A DNA stretch of 64,000 bases, taken from Saccharina japonica. Its lineage: Eukaryota > Sar > Phaeophyceae > Laminariales > Laminariaceae. Each line of letters starts with the position of its first letter. Position 1 is the first letter of the stretch. The notes under the pieces were generated by a model, which was given only the letters and a program-made list of their open reading frames with translations, did no database searches and was not told where the DNA came from. Positions 35,901 to 50,530 of this stretch are shown here, one piece after another. The position numbers and the translations under genes are program-made. The stretch spans positions 278,618-342,617 of the forward strand of contig MEHQ01000864.1 in the NCBI GenBank assembly GCA_008828725.1, in the 5' to 3' direction.

Positions 35901-38900
35901 AAAATTACAAAACAAAAATATCTGACGAAAAAAGAAAAAAAACATCCGTTAAAGTCTCGGGTAGGGCGCATAAAACACGTGTGCCAAATTTCAGGGTCTA
36001 TCTCCAACAAACGGCGTGGACATTAGCCACTGAGTGAATTTTCCGCGATATAGTTGAATCAGCCTGTATACGGTACAGTACCGGCCGCTCATAAGAAACC
36101 AGAAATCGGGCTCAGGCTGACTTTCTTATTTGAGAAACGGGTGTGTCCCACACTAACTTCAGTATAATAGTTGTCGAGTTTTCTCATTTCCCCCGTAATG
36201 TTTAGGCTGAGTTTCTTGTGGGGGGCACTTTCTTATGAGAGGGCCGGTAGTGTACGTGAAGTGGTTCTGTAAGGGGTTCGTCGGCCACACACAAGAAAAG
36301 CTGTGGCTTCGAACGATCAACGTGTTTCATGTGTTTCATACCTGCATGTTCCCCGCAGAGAGGTCTCCGAACAACTCGAGCCAGAAGAACAACATGACAG
36401 CCAGGAAGGTCGCCATGAAGACAACGTACAGGCTGTATGTACAGCGAATAAACAAATAAACACAACACGCCGCCATTAAGCACGAGACAGAAAGCGCCGT
36501 TGCCCCGCCACGTTCAAATCACCAATTTGCAACATAACCCAACTTGGGTAACATACAATACAGAGTATACAGTACAGTACAAAGGCGTCCCCGGTGGCTT
36601 AGTAGGTTGTCCTCGTGCCTACTATTACTAAAAAACGATTGCGTCGGTTCAATTATCACCCAGTGCAAATATGTACCATACTCCTATATACGAAGGGACT
36701 TTTTCTTGCATGTGAATTAAATAGCGGAAAGCGCGAGAGCGTGAGCTAGCAACATCGACATACGATGAAAATCGATGAGCAGTGCCAACAATGCTCAACT
36801 CAACACTACAATACGTACTGTAGTACAACTGAAGACTACAACAGTATGCGCCATAAAAATGAAGGCATTACTAGAAGTGAAAACACCTGTCACCACGGCT
36901 ACTGTTACTGTTATACTGTGTTATAGTACAAAGTATCGCTACAATGGTTGAGCTACGACTGGAAACTAAAAGTGGCGATTGAAAAAAAAGAGAAAAAGTC
37001 GAGGCATACGAGACAAAGCCTATCAAGAAACAGATCAACAATACGACGGTAATATTAATAGTAAATTACCTGAAGAAGAAGCGTGGGAAAGGCGAGAAGA
37101 TTTGTGCCACGAAGAAGACGTTGTTGAAGAACAGGTTAGCCAGCAGCAGCACCCCCACTCTCGCCTGCGGTCCAACCAACACGCAGGGGGGGGTAAAGGT
37201 TAACTTCAGACATCAACGTGGTTGCACACCCCCCCACGTTGGTAGGAGCAGGCTTTAGGGCTGGGCTATCATATCTACGCGGCGGTAACGACGTAACCCC
37301 AACACAATACCCAACACACCACACCAACACACCCAACAATGCCCCAAACGTCTAGAATAGTACGGCTAGCGCCATCTAGAGTACCCACCTGCTGTCTCGA
37401 CCAGAAGTTTTGGTGCAGCTGCGTCATCTCGTAGAAGAACCCGATTTTCGGTACAAACATGAAGACTAAAGTGATTGCCACCCAGAGATAGTGCCACACC
37501 ATTTGGTACACCGTGAACTCCTTTGTAATGTACACGATCTGGAAGTCCAGGGTGAAGTCTAGTACAGTAGAGAAAACCACGGGTTCCTTCATATCCACCT
37601 GCAATCGAGGACAAAATATGAAAACAGGAACACGGCACAAAAACGTTTCAAGTTTCAAGATGCATATCCTGTGGTAAGATTGCTTCCAGACGACAGACTG
37701 CTGTAATGTAATGTGTACCTGGTACATCTCGCATAGACCGATCGCGTTTTTTGCTAAGATGCTTGCCGTAGAAAGATGTAAAGATGGCACTATTAATACT
37801 ATTATTACACTGCCGTACTAATAATTGCATCGTGAGTTATGAGGAGAGCGGGTAGAGTAGAGGGTAGTAGAGGGTAGGGTAGGGTAGGGTAGGGTAGGGT
37901 AGCACGCCCCGCAACGGTAAGGATCTTAGTGAGCACACACATACAGTACATACTTATTGTAGACAACATAATCTCTGATATAACTTACCAGGGTAGCATA
38001 TTACCTACTACAGTATTAAATAGTACGAGTAGACGTAACCTAAATTACCGCACGCGTCTACACCGCGCAAGAGCGAGTCAGTCACTCACTCACCTGCATG
38101 TAGTATGTGCCGTATTCTACGAATTCTTCAGTCAGAAGCGTCGTCCAGCCGCACCACCTGCACAACGTCAGAATCACGTTTACCATTTCACGTTTAGTGT
38201 GGAAGCTTTCGAGAGGGTGCAACGACATTCAGACGCTGGATGAGAGATCAAAATCGCAGAAGAATAGTCCCAAGAAAAAAGCACAAACAGCGCGGCAAAC
38301 GGGGTGTATTTGTACTATTTGTGCTGCCATATTCGACGGAAGGGTAAGGTTTGGTACTGTTGGTACCGTACTGGACATGTGCCAATATTAACCAAGCTCA
38401 ATGTCTTTAGAATCATCGTTCGCTTCATGCCTCACACAATAACGCTTGTTTATATTTTTGAGCCATTGTTTGTTTCATACCTCACATACTATTAATAGTG
38501 TAATTCATAACCAATAAACAATCGCCACGCAGACTGCAGGCAGAGAGTGATCAATCAACCCCCTTAACCCTAACCCTAACCCTAAGTGTGTCATGTTCTG
38601 CTGACTATCACGCGAAATTTTGTTTGAGTCTACGGCAGTATGATAGTGTCAGTGTCAGCAAGCAATGCCGTCCGCAATGCAAGTGCGTCCAATAAAACAA
38701 ACCATTCTCGACGTGCTTCTGCGGATTTGGGGCGTTTGTGTTTTTTTGGCCGGACCGATTGTTTTTCGCTCCTTTATTTCCCCATATTATGTTCGCCAAG
38801 TACTGTGCGGCAAGTATATCGTGCTTGAACAATTACTAGCCAGGCTTCCTTCCACTCACTGATCGTTGGAGCCACACTGGATGACGTGGTCAGACACGAT

Positions 38901-41900
38901 GTTGGCTAGCGCTACACACTGCCCGTCGACGTCGCATTCCGAAGTACAGCCGTCAGGGCAAACGTTGCCATCGATAGGGTCCTCTGACCCCCACGACGAC
39001 ACTGTGTACCGCTGCTCGTAGGACACGCCCCCGGAAATGATTTCGGGCTTGTTCAGCCGCATGTGCAAGTAGAGGACCTGTGTTCACATGCATTGTGCGA
39101 TACATGTGCGCAAAATCAAATTGAGGTGGCGGGCATTGGCAGGCAATCACAGCTTGACGTCAACGTTGTACGAGCGATGCGTTAAATCCAGTGAACGAGT
39201 AAATAACAAAACCGTTTCATTGTAACATAATTTTCTTTGAATATTATACATATGTCCCCCACGGCAAGGATCTTTCCTATCATTTACTTGTACTTCCAAG
39301 TATCATATTTACCATCAAACTTTGGAAGCCGTTCCAGTGTACGCGTAGATCGGCGATGTCACCAACGTGCAAGGATATGGGGGGGTAAACGGCAAACGCC
39401 AGTTAAGTCAACGAGCTGAGGGAATCCCAAAGCCAGTGTGCCCATAGCATATGCACTTCGCACCGTTTTTAGGTTCACGGTGGTACGTGGCTCGCTTCAT
39501 TCTTATGTGTGCCTTGGGAGCTTGGTGTTGGGACTGCCTTTCAAAATGATTGGAACCCGAAAGTATTTGGTAAGTGCAACCTGATGGGCCGGGCCGGGCC
39601 GAGACTTTTGAAAAATTGATGGGCCGGGCCGGGCCGCGGCCCACCCCTTGATAAATTGATGGGCCGCGGCCCGATAATTTGATGGGCCGGGCCGGACCGC
39701 GGCCAATGAGAGGTGGGCTCTACATAGGCCGCGCCGCCAGGCCCATAAGGCGGCCCATGTATTGTGACGGGCCGGCCCGGACCGCTGCCCATGATATATG
39801 GTGTGCTATCGATACTGTTACTACGACCTCTACTGTGCCCATGAGGCGGCAATTTGATGGGCCGGGCCGGGCCGCGGCCCATGAGATGTGGGCTCTACAT
39901 GGGCCGCGCCGCCAGGCCCATAAAACGGCCCATGTCTTTTGACGGGCCGGCCCGGACCGCCGCCCATGATATATGGTGCGCTATCGATACTGTTATTAAG
40001 ACCTCTACTGTGCCCATGAGACGGCCCACGGCCGCGGCCTGTGATATGTGGTGTAATACTGCTACAGCTACGACTTTTGGGGGGTGCTTGGGTCGTTGTC
40101 CGCCAAACACATCTACGTTTGTACGATGCATCTCTGGCAAATCGCCTCGGGTACTATTATGCCTTGTGCAAATGTCGGATGAAAGCCTTGGTACCGTAGC
40201 GGGTGTACGGACGACACGTCTCGCCGTCTCCGCGACGCAGGCATCATGACGCTCTTGCCCTGGTTCGTCCCGCGGCAGCGGGATGTATTGCAGCAGTAGT
40301 ACCGGGAGTTGCAGCAGCAAGTACTATTGCAGCAGTACCGGGTGTTGCAGCAGCATGTATCGCAACAGTAGTACCGGGCGTTGCAGCAGCACGTGCTGCT
40401 GCTGTTGTTGCTGCTGCGGGTGTTCTGCAGCAGCACGAGGAGGTGGTGATCCACAGTCGGGACGGAAGCCATCCGACAAAGTCGTTGATGGGGCAGAATT
40501 GTGTGAGTAGTGCGTACTGGTTAAGGTGTGTCTCATAGGCCGAAAACAGCTGTCCCTCCAAATCCAGACGGGAAAATACAACGAAAAACAACAATAAAAT
40601 GTAGGAAAATCACGTCTTCTTACACTCATGCACCTTTTAGTACGGGACAAGACATAGACCGGGCCATGGGGCGGCCCGTCAAATTCACCGGCCGGCCCAT
40701 GAAAATTGTCGGGCCGGCCCATATAGAGTCCGTGTCTCATGGGCCTCGCTGTCATGTGATGGGCCGGGCCGGGCCGGGTCGAGACTTGTTGAAAAATGAT
40801 GGGCCGGGCCGGGCCATGAATGTTTGAAAATGTGATGAGCTGGGCCGGGCCGCGGCCCACCCTCTGAAAATTTGGTGGGCCGGGCCGGGCCGCGGCGCAT
40901 CATATCGAAAATCGCTCATGACAAGCCCTGGAAAAAACAAAATCTCTTAAGTCCCACTCGTACTGGCTGTGGACATTTTCGTACCGCTGCTGCGGGGAAA
41001 GTATTACGTCTATTAATAGCAGTAACATTATCAGGCGCAAACACTTTGTTCCCGGTGTCAACCCACTTCGGTCGACGCTACCTAACAATATCATCTCGGG
41101 ATAGAATCAGACACTACAATCCACGGCCAATCTGCTTGGCGTCGCAAAATAACCTAAAATATTTGGGACACACGTGGGTGCAAGTTTTTTTGCCCGAACG
41201 ATTGAAATGCATCTCGAACGTTCAAATTATACAGGGTTATACATATACTTCGTACTATTACTACTAAAACTACTGTGCGTACTGTTGTACACCATACTCT
41301 GCTTCTATTAATACCTTAAACCTTCTAGCCACCCTCCTCCGGCTTGGCACTCTCACCTCACCCCACCTCACTCTACCCGGACCTATCGCAAACCCTCCAA
41401 ACTGACCCTGGATAGAGATTGCTATATTGTTAGATTGTTAAAAAACACCCAGGTGAGGTCGAAGGGACCGCTCGCCCACGCTTGTAGCACTATGACAGTA
41501 GTAGCACTGTATGCAAAATTAAATTGTCAATTCTTAGTTATCGATGTAGATGGTTTTTTGTGGGCCTCCAGCCGTTTCGCCCTCACGCTTGCTCCTGTGG
41601 GGGTAGGCTCAGTTTTGAGCGGTTCAGTCCGGGTGGGAGCAGGGTGTCAAGCGGAACCACGGCGGTTAGAAACTGATATATGGTATTCAAGTATCACCCA
41701 AAATATTTCAGATGATTTTAATCGTCGGTGCACAAAAAAGTGCATCCACGTTGGTGTTCCGATTTATTTTATTAATAAGTAATACCAGGTGAATGACAAC
41801 AAAGTTCAGTGAACCGAGATGGCAACCTCGAAGATTACGTTGATATTCATACGCGGTCTAGGTGAGATACCTGGTAAGTGATAACTCATCGCTAGCTGAT

Positions 41901-44900
41901 AAGTGATAGTGATAAGTGAGACGAGATGCGAAGCTGCCGGCGGGACCCTTAGCGTTTGACCTAGCCTAGTCCTACAGTACACGAACGGCTTGTTTTGCTG
42001 TGGGCAAGAGATCGACTTTTTTTGTCTCGTGTTCTGTAGACTCCAGCGGCCAAATATAATGGTATCGGACGCTTCGCCGGGGCTGGTGTTAATACGTTTA
42101 ATACCGATATCAACCTATTTATAGGATGGGTCGGAGCCCCTACAACCAGCGCGCCATGCTCAGATTTCCTAACGCAGTCGTTGACTTCTTCGACCGAACT
42201 ACTACCTGTACGTGAAGGATGCGGGATTTCTCGCCGCCCAGAATTTGAACATTTCGATTTTCGACGGGTGTTCTCTCACGGGATCTTGGGCCAAGATGCC
42301 AATATCCCGCCAGGAAAGCAGTTTTTCTAGGCAAATTCGGATTTTGTAGGGTTTTTTATTTCAAATTTCCGTGTAGGGTGTGTTTGTAGGGTGTAGTGCC
42401 GTAGGCACATACCGTACTTTCGCAGGTATGGTATGTATGGTATTGCGCTCATATCAACGCTACCCGACAGCCCAGCTACACTACATATTATTGGTACATT
42501 ATCCAAAATCTCATATACTTCAGAATTGCGTAATATTAATACATGGGGTAAAATATAACCGCTGGGAGGTTAAACCCGGTGGTACCCCGAACTGTTTATT
42601 TGAAAAAAAACCCCCAACAAACAGCTGCTGTGAGATCGCGGATTTCGCCGAAACTCGTGTTATATAGTGTCATACTTCCATCGCGCGTAGTTCACCCATT
42701 CAGAACTGAAAAAAATGTCCTACACTAATTATTAATTATAAGTATTTTGTCCCCAAATACTTGGGAACAGTTCTCAAGCTTTATGTTCTATGTATAAATA
42801 TGTCCTCATGCAGAATAGGGACATGTACACCCTACAAGACAAAGCTTTGGAAGATTCTTCTAAAAAAAAAAAGCGGCGACTATTAATATTAATAGTAAAA
42901 ACAAAGTAAAACACGTTGTAGCTGGAACATACATGGTACTGTAGATAAGCAGGTGTCACCAGGTGTGTCACAAACGTTTAGGTTGCGTGCGACCTTTGCA
43001 TTCAAGTCATGACAGAGCATGTATCTCTCGAGGGTGAATCCAAGGGTGTCTTCAGTAGGGTAAACTACAGTACCGCTTCGTACCTAAAATATTTTTAGTG
43101 CACGTACCGAACTAATTGAAGTGTCGGGTACCGGTATTTAGGTCGTACCGAACCTACCGAAGTGTCGGGTACCAGTATTGAGGTCGTACCGAACTTACCC
43201 AAATGTTGGGTGTCGGTATCGAGTTCGTGCCGAACCGACCCCCATCGGTAGGGTAAATGCCCCCGGTATACGTACCTTACCGAATACCATGTCGGGTACC
43301 GAACGTGAGGTCGTACCGAAGTTACCGACGTGTCGGGAACTTGTATTTAGGTCGTACCGATTCTTACCGGAGAGTTCGGTAGGGTACTGAGGCCGTACGG
43401 AACCTTACCGAAAACTTCGGTAGGGTATTTCCCGGTATACCAGGTATTTTATTTAGTACGTACCCTACCGAACAACACCCTTCATTACACCGTTCTTTCT
43501 ATGTATGATATATGCTCTATCCGTCCACATCCAGCGCAGCACACCCAGTGTCCGTGCTGATTCTTCATTCGTCCCATTAATAGAGAGGGACAAGCTCTGT
43601 GGTCACAAAACCACGACACAGAATACCACCAGTACCACATTGAAATGCTAGAGCAAAACGGAAGACATCGAAAGAAACAAAAGAAAAAGAAGAAAAAACG
43701 AAGAAAAAACGTAAAAACATGAGGCAAAAGCAAGAAACAATTACTCCGTACCAGGTATATAACACGAACATAAAGTAAAACCAAAGAGCGGAAACAAAAA
43801 TACCCCGAGCACGAGGCAAGATGGATACGCAACGACGAAAGGGAAAAGGGAGGTACCTCGACCAACGAGAGAGAAACGTTGTCGTGTACGACAAGGTCTA
43901 AATGTCGGGCGTGTGTTCTTCACACATTATACCGTTATTTCTACATATATACCTGTCGACATCGAGCGCACGGAGTGTTAATAGTGTTCGTACGTAATGA
44001 TTCGTAATCCTAGAGGGATGAGCTCTTGTGGCCACAAAGTATGACAGAGACATGACACATCTTAAATGAAGGGAGGAAATTAGACATGCAACGCCATGTT
44101 AAACACACTTCGAAGGACAAAACAAATTGCGGCAACTTTTGTGTACCCCCTTCCCCTGATTCGTACCTGGTATAATATGCTGTACCTGGTATACCACAAA
44201 TCAATTAATAGAACGTCTCCTGAATTTCAACAAATCACCCCCCCGGGGATGGTTCACACGCACCCCCGGCTTAGCGGTAACTACGGGCAGGTAATTAAAA
44301 AAGCTGATAATTAATAATGCCTGGTAGAAATTTTGACTTGTGAGTTGGATGCCTAAAAATCGCCAGCTACAAGTATAATAGGTATTCGGAAGGTAGGTAT
44401 TCATAGTTGCAGCGGTGCCAACTATTCGACTATTTGGGTTTCCTTGTTTATGGAAGGCTTCTTTGCTATGTGGTGCGCATTTCCTCGTGAGACCACTCGC
44501 TCAGAGAGGGAGAAACGAGTTAGAGCTAAGAGGTCTACTGCAACTCATGGCGCACCAAAACCACGAATGCCATGCGTACACGGTATCGACGGCAGTGCCG
44601 AAGGCCGTTGGCGTTTCTTTTATACCTGCTGGTATATACTATGTTCTATATATACGGGTATATATACAAGGTTCCCTTGGGGATGTACAGAAGTTGACTT
44701 CAAACCGCGGGGGTGTCGCAAGTTGAAAAGGGGGAACAATATCATCATCATCATCACCAGCCGTGTCTATTTACTCCGAGTACTGCTGCTGCTGCTACTA
44801 TTGTAACTGCTGTGTGACAGGATGTGGTTCGACGACGTGTGCTTGATAAATGTGAACGTGAATAACTGCAAGTATATCCTATTAATAGTGAACACTCCAC

Positions 44901-45329
44901 ACAGCCCACACCGACACAAAACCACTGTGCGTGGCTGCCACAAACATCAAGGTGTGTGAAGCGCTGGTGCTGGTGTACTGCTGCTGCTGGTGTGCCGCTG
45001 TTGCTCTTGTCGTGTGTGCCGTGGCTGCTCGGATGCTTTTGAAATGCCGAGGAATAGTGCGTTCGTATGTATCGTCACCCTGCCCCCTGCGCAGCATCTA
45101 CTATCAGTACTGCACCTCGTAATTCATACCTGGTATGGCCCAAGAGGTTATTTATGCGATCGTTCCTACTTCCTAGGTCGACAGGAAACACGGCACACAC
45201 GCACGCTCACGCACGCACACATATGCACCGTCCGTGGCCGTCACAAAAGGAAGAGCTTCACATGCTAATGCTCTTGTTCCGTGGCTGTGACATATTAGGG
45301 AGCTTTAGGGCAGCGCGATCCGATATGTT

Positions 45330-45364
<35 letters not shown>

Positions 45365-48300
45365 GCAAAACATTAAATTGATTGTGGGGTTTCCACCGTC
45401 CTGCTTGGCTCTAGCCGTGGGCGGAACGAGACTGCCCCCCCCAAAAAGGTCATAGAGCCCATAAGAACGAGATGACGTGGTTATTTGCCAGACTTGGAAC
45501 TTTGAACGCCCAGAGCATGCGCCACGGAGCCTGGCCGGGACCCACACTTGTGCCGTGGTGTGGTATTGGTGTACAGCGAGCCCCGTGCGTGACCGGCAGC
45601 CGAGAGCGGGAGAAAAGACCCGCGGCCGGAGTAGAAAAGTAAAAAGTATTCCGGAAAACATAAAATTAGTATGAAGTCAAATAGCGCCAGCCGACTACCA
45701 GGTACAGCAGTATCGGCTTCTCGTAAGAAAACAGCCTTTAAGAAATCTAGACTACAGTAGATTTTTGTGTTTTAAGAAAGTGTTTCCCTCGCCATCTATA
45801 TTAACTATTACCAGGTAACTGATAAAAAATCTACGCCGTTCTCGCTCCGCTGGACTAAAATGTTCACACCCTGTACAACTACAACTACTTGTTGTCTGCC
45901 AGACAACTACTATTGTTTGAAAAAGTTCTACAACTAGTTGTCTGTAGACAACTAATGTTTGGAAAATTTGTGCAACTAGATGTCTGTAGACAACTACTGT
46001 TTGAAAAAGTTGCGCAACTAGTTGTCTGGAGACAACTACTGGTTGGAAAACCTACGCAACTATTAATAGTTGTTTAGGGACAACTACTGAGTAGTTGCGG
46101 CCGCGCACAACTATTAGTTGTAGTTGTACAGGGTGTGAAAATGTTACGATAGCTTAACATTATTTTCCAGCCGGAAAGTGGCAAGTCTAGCCAACTCACA
46201 GCTCTACTATTAATAGTAATATTACAATATTACAATAATATCACACTATAAATAGTACACTATTATTATGATATATTAATAATAATAACCGGTAGGTAGT
46301 ATATACACAGTTTTATACATACCAGGTACGTATATAGGTATATATATTATGATAAGTTTTACCGACAGGTAAGTAAGTGCCAACCATTATCGCAGCAGGT
46401 CGCAGGGGCAGAGCAGGCAGGGCAAGCTCAACCAAAGATGTCGGGAGACAGCACTTCCACCCCTTGACAGACAGCGTCAAGGCAAATACCTTGACAGACA
46501 GCCTTGACAGCAAAAAGCAGGGGACACTACCGAAAAATCCCCGCTTGGTGAAAAACGCCTGACAATAATGTATACATTGATATATTTTTCTGTATTTTGT
46601 ATTTGTTTTTTTCGGCATTTTGCTACATTTCAGAGTCCGATGTACAGAAAAGATTGAAATTGAACTGCAGAATATCGATGATTTGAAATTAGCTTTATCA
46701 AACGAGTAAAATAGCCTCGGAAAAAAATAATTAAATAGGGGTTTCCACAGATATTAGTGGGCTTTTTCTGCCCGGGGGGTCGGGGACATGTGTCTAGACA
46801 GCTGGGTTTTCCTTGACAGATAGCCTTGACAGACAGCTTGACATTGACTTGTCTCCCGACATCTTTGAGCTCAACACCCAACTAGGGTTGCACCCCGGCC
46901 TCAAAATTTGGAACCGGTAACCGGACCGGATTGTGGGGGGTTCAGACGGAACCGGAACCGGGTACCCGGCTTGCTTTCAGCCCGGGTACCCGGGTTACCA
47001 TGCACTATTATCTCCCCTTTTAGCGTTTCAGCGGGCCTGAACGGTCCGCAGGCGGCGTGGTAAGGCGGACGGTGGGAGGGAATGACTTCGTTTCGTATAT
47101 TCTCTCAATGAATCATGCCAAAGAAAGAAGATGGAAGGCAGAAGGCTGCCTCTTGCAGTGTGTGCTGAGAGAGAGGTGTGTGTTAAATGTTAAAATACAC
47201 CACTCACACAGAGACCAGCCAGGCTGCTGGATTTATATCCCCCCTGTATAAATCAACGTATATCCCAGTTTTGGGGGCTCCGTATAGCACAATCAACGGG
47301 TACCCGGGTATCCGGGTACCCGGGTACTATCCGGGCACCCGGGGTCCAAATAAATACCCGGGGTAAATTTATTTGTTCCGGTCCGATTCCGGTTCCGACG
47401 GTTCCGGGTACCCGCCAACGGGTATCCGGTTCTGAGTCAGACGGGGTGCAACCCTATAGGGGTATCGTCTGTGTGTCGCGTGTTGTGCGAAGGCTGTAGG
47501 AGAGAAGGGAGAAAAAATGAATCATAATCAACGGGTACCCGGGTACCCGGGGTCCAAACTACCCGGGGAAAATTATTTGTCCCGGTCCGGTTCCGGTTCC
47601 CGACGGTTCCGGGTACCCGCCACCGGGTACCCGGTTCTCAGTCAGACGGGGTGCAACCTTACACCCAACACCCAACAAGTAAAAACAGGGGTTCATATAT
47701 ATATGTAAGGCTTTAGTTTCGAGGGGAGAGGGGGCGATACGTAAATTTCGGCAGCCAGACAACACGCTCACCGCTCCGACACCTCGCCATGATGTCGTAA
47801 TGTGGGTGTGTTTGTGTGTGTGTTTTCCATCCCGTTTATTATCTTCGCCCTTCTTTTCTCTCTCCCTTATTAATACTCTGTAGTCGTAACTCAGATTCGG
47901 GGTCACATATACACGACGTATAAGGCTCTTTCTTCTCCGCCCTCCCCACTACGGTACGTGCCTCGCGATAAACATGCAATACCGGTACATACGTTTCAGC
48001 ACTTTCTTTCCTCGTCGACTCTCGTCGAATTGTGCCTACCCATGCTATAATGGGCGCTCTCGACAGCAGTTGGGGCCGTTTGAGAATAAAAATCTCCATG
48101 CGGAGACTCGAACCCCCGACGTCAACTAGACCGATGTGGAAATCATAGAAATCTAAAAGGTTCCCCTCCGGGACGTGCCAGGGGGAGTGGCGCAAGGGCG
48201 AATCGAAAACCTACTATAATATCAAAACAAGAGCATGCCATATTGTATCATACGCATATCATATTGTATACCTGCCTAAAAAATCCACTTAGTTTTTGTG

Positions 48301-49211
48301 TGCTTCCTGTCTTATATTATGGGGGTCTGGGTTACGTACAATACAAAAAAAAAGTATCCAGAGTCATCGCCAAGGATCGAACTCAAGCCTTCAAGCATAA
48401 AATCGTGCATGGTGACCGTTTGCCTATACTTTCAAAGATACATTTTCCTGTACTACACGATTATTTGTCGCGGCCCGCGTCAGACACACGACAGGTCGCA
48501 CATACATGATGCAAGCACAGCAGCAAGCAACAACAGAACAGCAGCAGAAGAGAGAGAGATGGTGGTGCCTGATGACGGATGCAAGCCTGCTGCGATGAAG
48601 CAACCACTAATTAATAGCCACAGCAGTATACGGTGGATCCGCCACAGTCACGTCTGCTGCTTGTGCTTCTAGCCGGGGCTGTGGCGTTGCTTGTGTTTGT
48701 TGCATGTTGTGTGATGTATCGTGGTATTCAAAAGCGGTCATTAATTTCCGGTCAGAGTGGGTGTGGCTCTGTTACACACACAGCAGCAGAACAGAAAAGG
48801 GTAGATAGATGGTGTGGATTATGGACGGTAGGCTCCGATAAAAACAGCTAGCCACAGCACTACAGCAACATCAACAGCAGCAGCGGGTAGAAGAGTGGCG
48901 GTGGTGTCGTTTGGTGACGGATTGCTGGCTCCTATGAAAGCAAAACTACTCGTAGCTCGTAGCAACAACAGAGCACATCACAGATCTGCCTTCGAGGCGC
49001 ACAGTGTTGTATCACTATGCCCGGAAAAGTAACGACAGTTTATATATAGTTTTATTTAACAAAGTTTCTTACATTTCGGGACAGCGGAGAGATTCGTGCA
49101 TGAGCATCGATCTGCAGGTATGATACCATGACTCGGAAAATCGCAGGCTTCGACAAAAGCAACTCGTCACGGTACAGCACGGATCTGAGGCACGCGCATG
49201 CATGATGTAAT

Positions 49212-49247
<36 letters not shown>

Positions 49248-50486
49248 GCAGCAGGTTTGTAACATTGAGGTTGTACTGTTTGTAACACGCTCTCTGTGGT
49301 GCTGCTGTTGTTCGTGTGTGCTCCCCGTGCTCTCGGCAAGAAACGCACAAAAAACGCACGACTGAACATAAACAGGGCCTCACGCAGCGAAACCCGGGAA
49401 ATCGTCTTATCCACTCCCGCCGAAAAAAAAACTTTGAGCGCCCGCCACGCGAGCCACAGAGCTCGGATCGAGCCCAAACCTCGACCAATGTGTCCGGCCG
49501 GGCGTCCCGTGTCGGGGTACTTAGCGTTTTGCCGAAAAGCGCTCACGCGAAGAGAAAAGTTGCGAAAAGTGCGAAAATTTCACAAACATAACTATACATA
49601 CACCCTTGTATATTATTAATAATATAAAACTACGAACTGCGCCATGCACGTACATATACCAGGGTACCTAATACATCACGAATCCCACACCAACACTACA
49701 CAGATGCTCCGAGTACCTTGGAGTAAAGTACGGAGTAGTAGAGTGTTTGCGTTTTTTTTTTCTTACTTTTACTTCTCTAAAAATTCTCCCGAAGGAAGGA
49801 TTTGCGGTAATTTTTTTAAAAAACGGCAAAAAAGTACTTCAGAGAAGTACGTTTTTGATCAAAAGTTACGGTTCTCAGTTTCATTGGCCTACAAACACCG
49901 AGCATTCTACCGACGCAGAACGCCACAAATTATGGGACATGTCTCCCATAGGCCCCAACCTTGCTGCTTGCTCTACACAACACAACAACCGGTGGGAGCA
50001 CAGAGGCTCGAGAGGTGTGCTACAGTATGATACGGACAAGCGGTGCTGGATTTTGCTGACGGGGCGCCGGCGGACTGCTGGCGGCCCGCTACGGTACGCT
50101 CTCGCCGGCTTGGTGTCGTGGAGGATGCGCTGTTCAGAAGAACTACTCGTACGAGTACGAGTTACTCGTACGAGTCGTGCTCGTATGGAGACGTAGTCTT
50201 ACCGCCTTGCTTGTAGAGCGCGACAGGATGACAGATCGCCGTGTATCATTTCAATTTCACCACACTGCGGTAGCAGCACTAGCAGCACTAGCAGCAGCGG
50301 CGGCGCGCCGCCACGGTCTATATATGTCGGGCCCCGGGCGGGCTTGGAGCGGAGCGTGCCGGCGCGGTGTCGCGCGTAGGTCGTGGGCAGCAGCAGGAGC
50401 AGCACACGACGACAAGAAGAGTTGGACGCAAAATCGAGAAAAGCAAAAACGGAAGCTGTTGCTTCTCCTGCTCTGCTGCTCCTCTG

Positions 50487-50530
<44 letters not shown>

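Noticed and set aside
36585-36668. Functional tRNA gene
   Set aside because: A- and B-box-like blocks are present but I cannot form a proper acceptor stem or anticodon loop, so it is listed only as tRNA-like.
39541-40320. Long overlapping frames on both strands rich in Gly, Pro, Ala, Arg
   Set aside because: Produced by GGGCC repeats; no splice context or domain.
41435-41782. 115-codon plus-strand frame in the TMEM181 intron
   Set aside because: No recognisable motif, no splice signals, and it lies in repeat-rich intron DNA.
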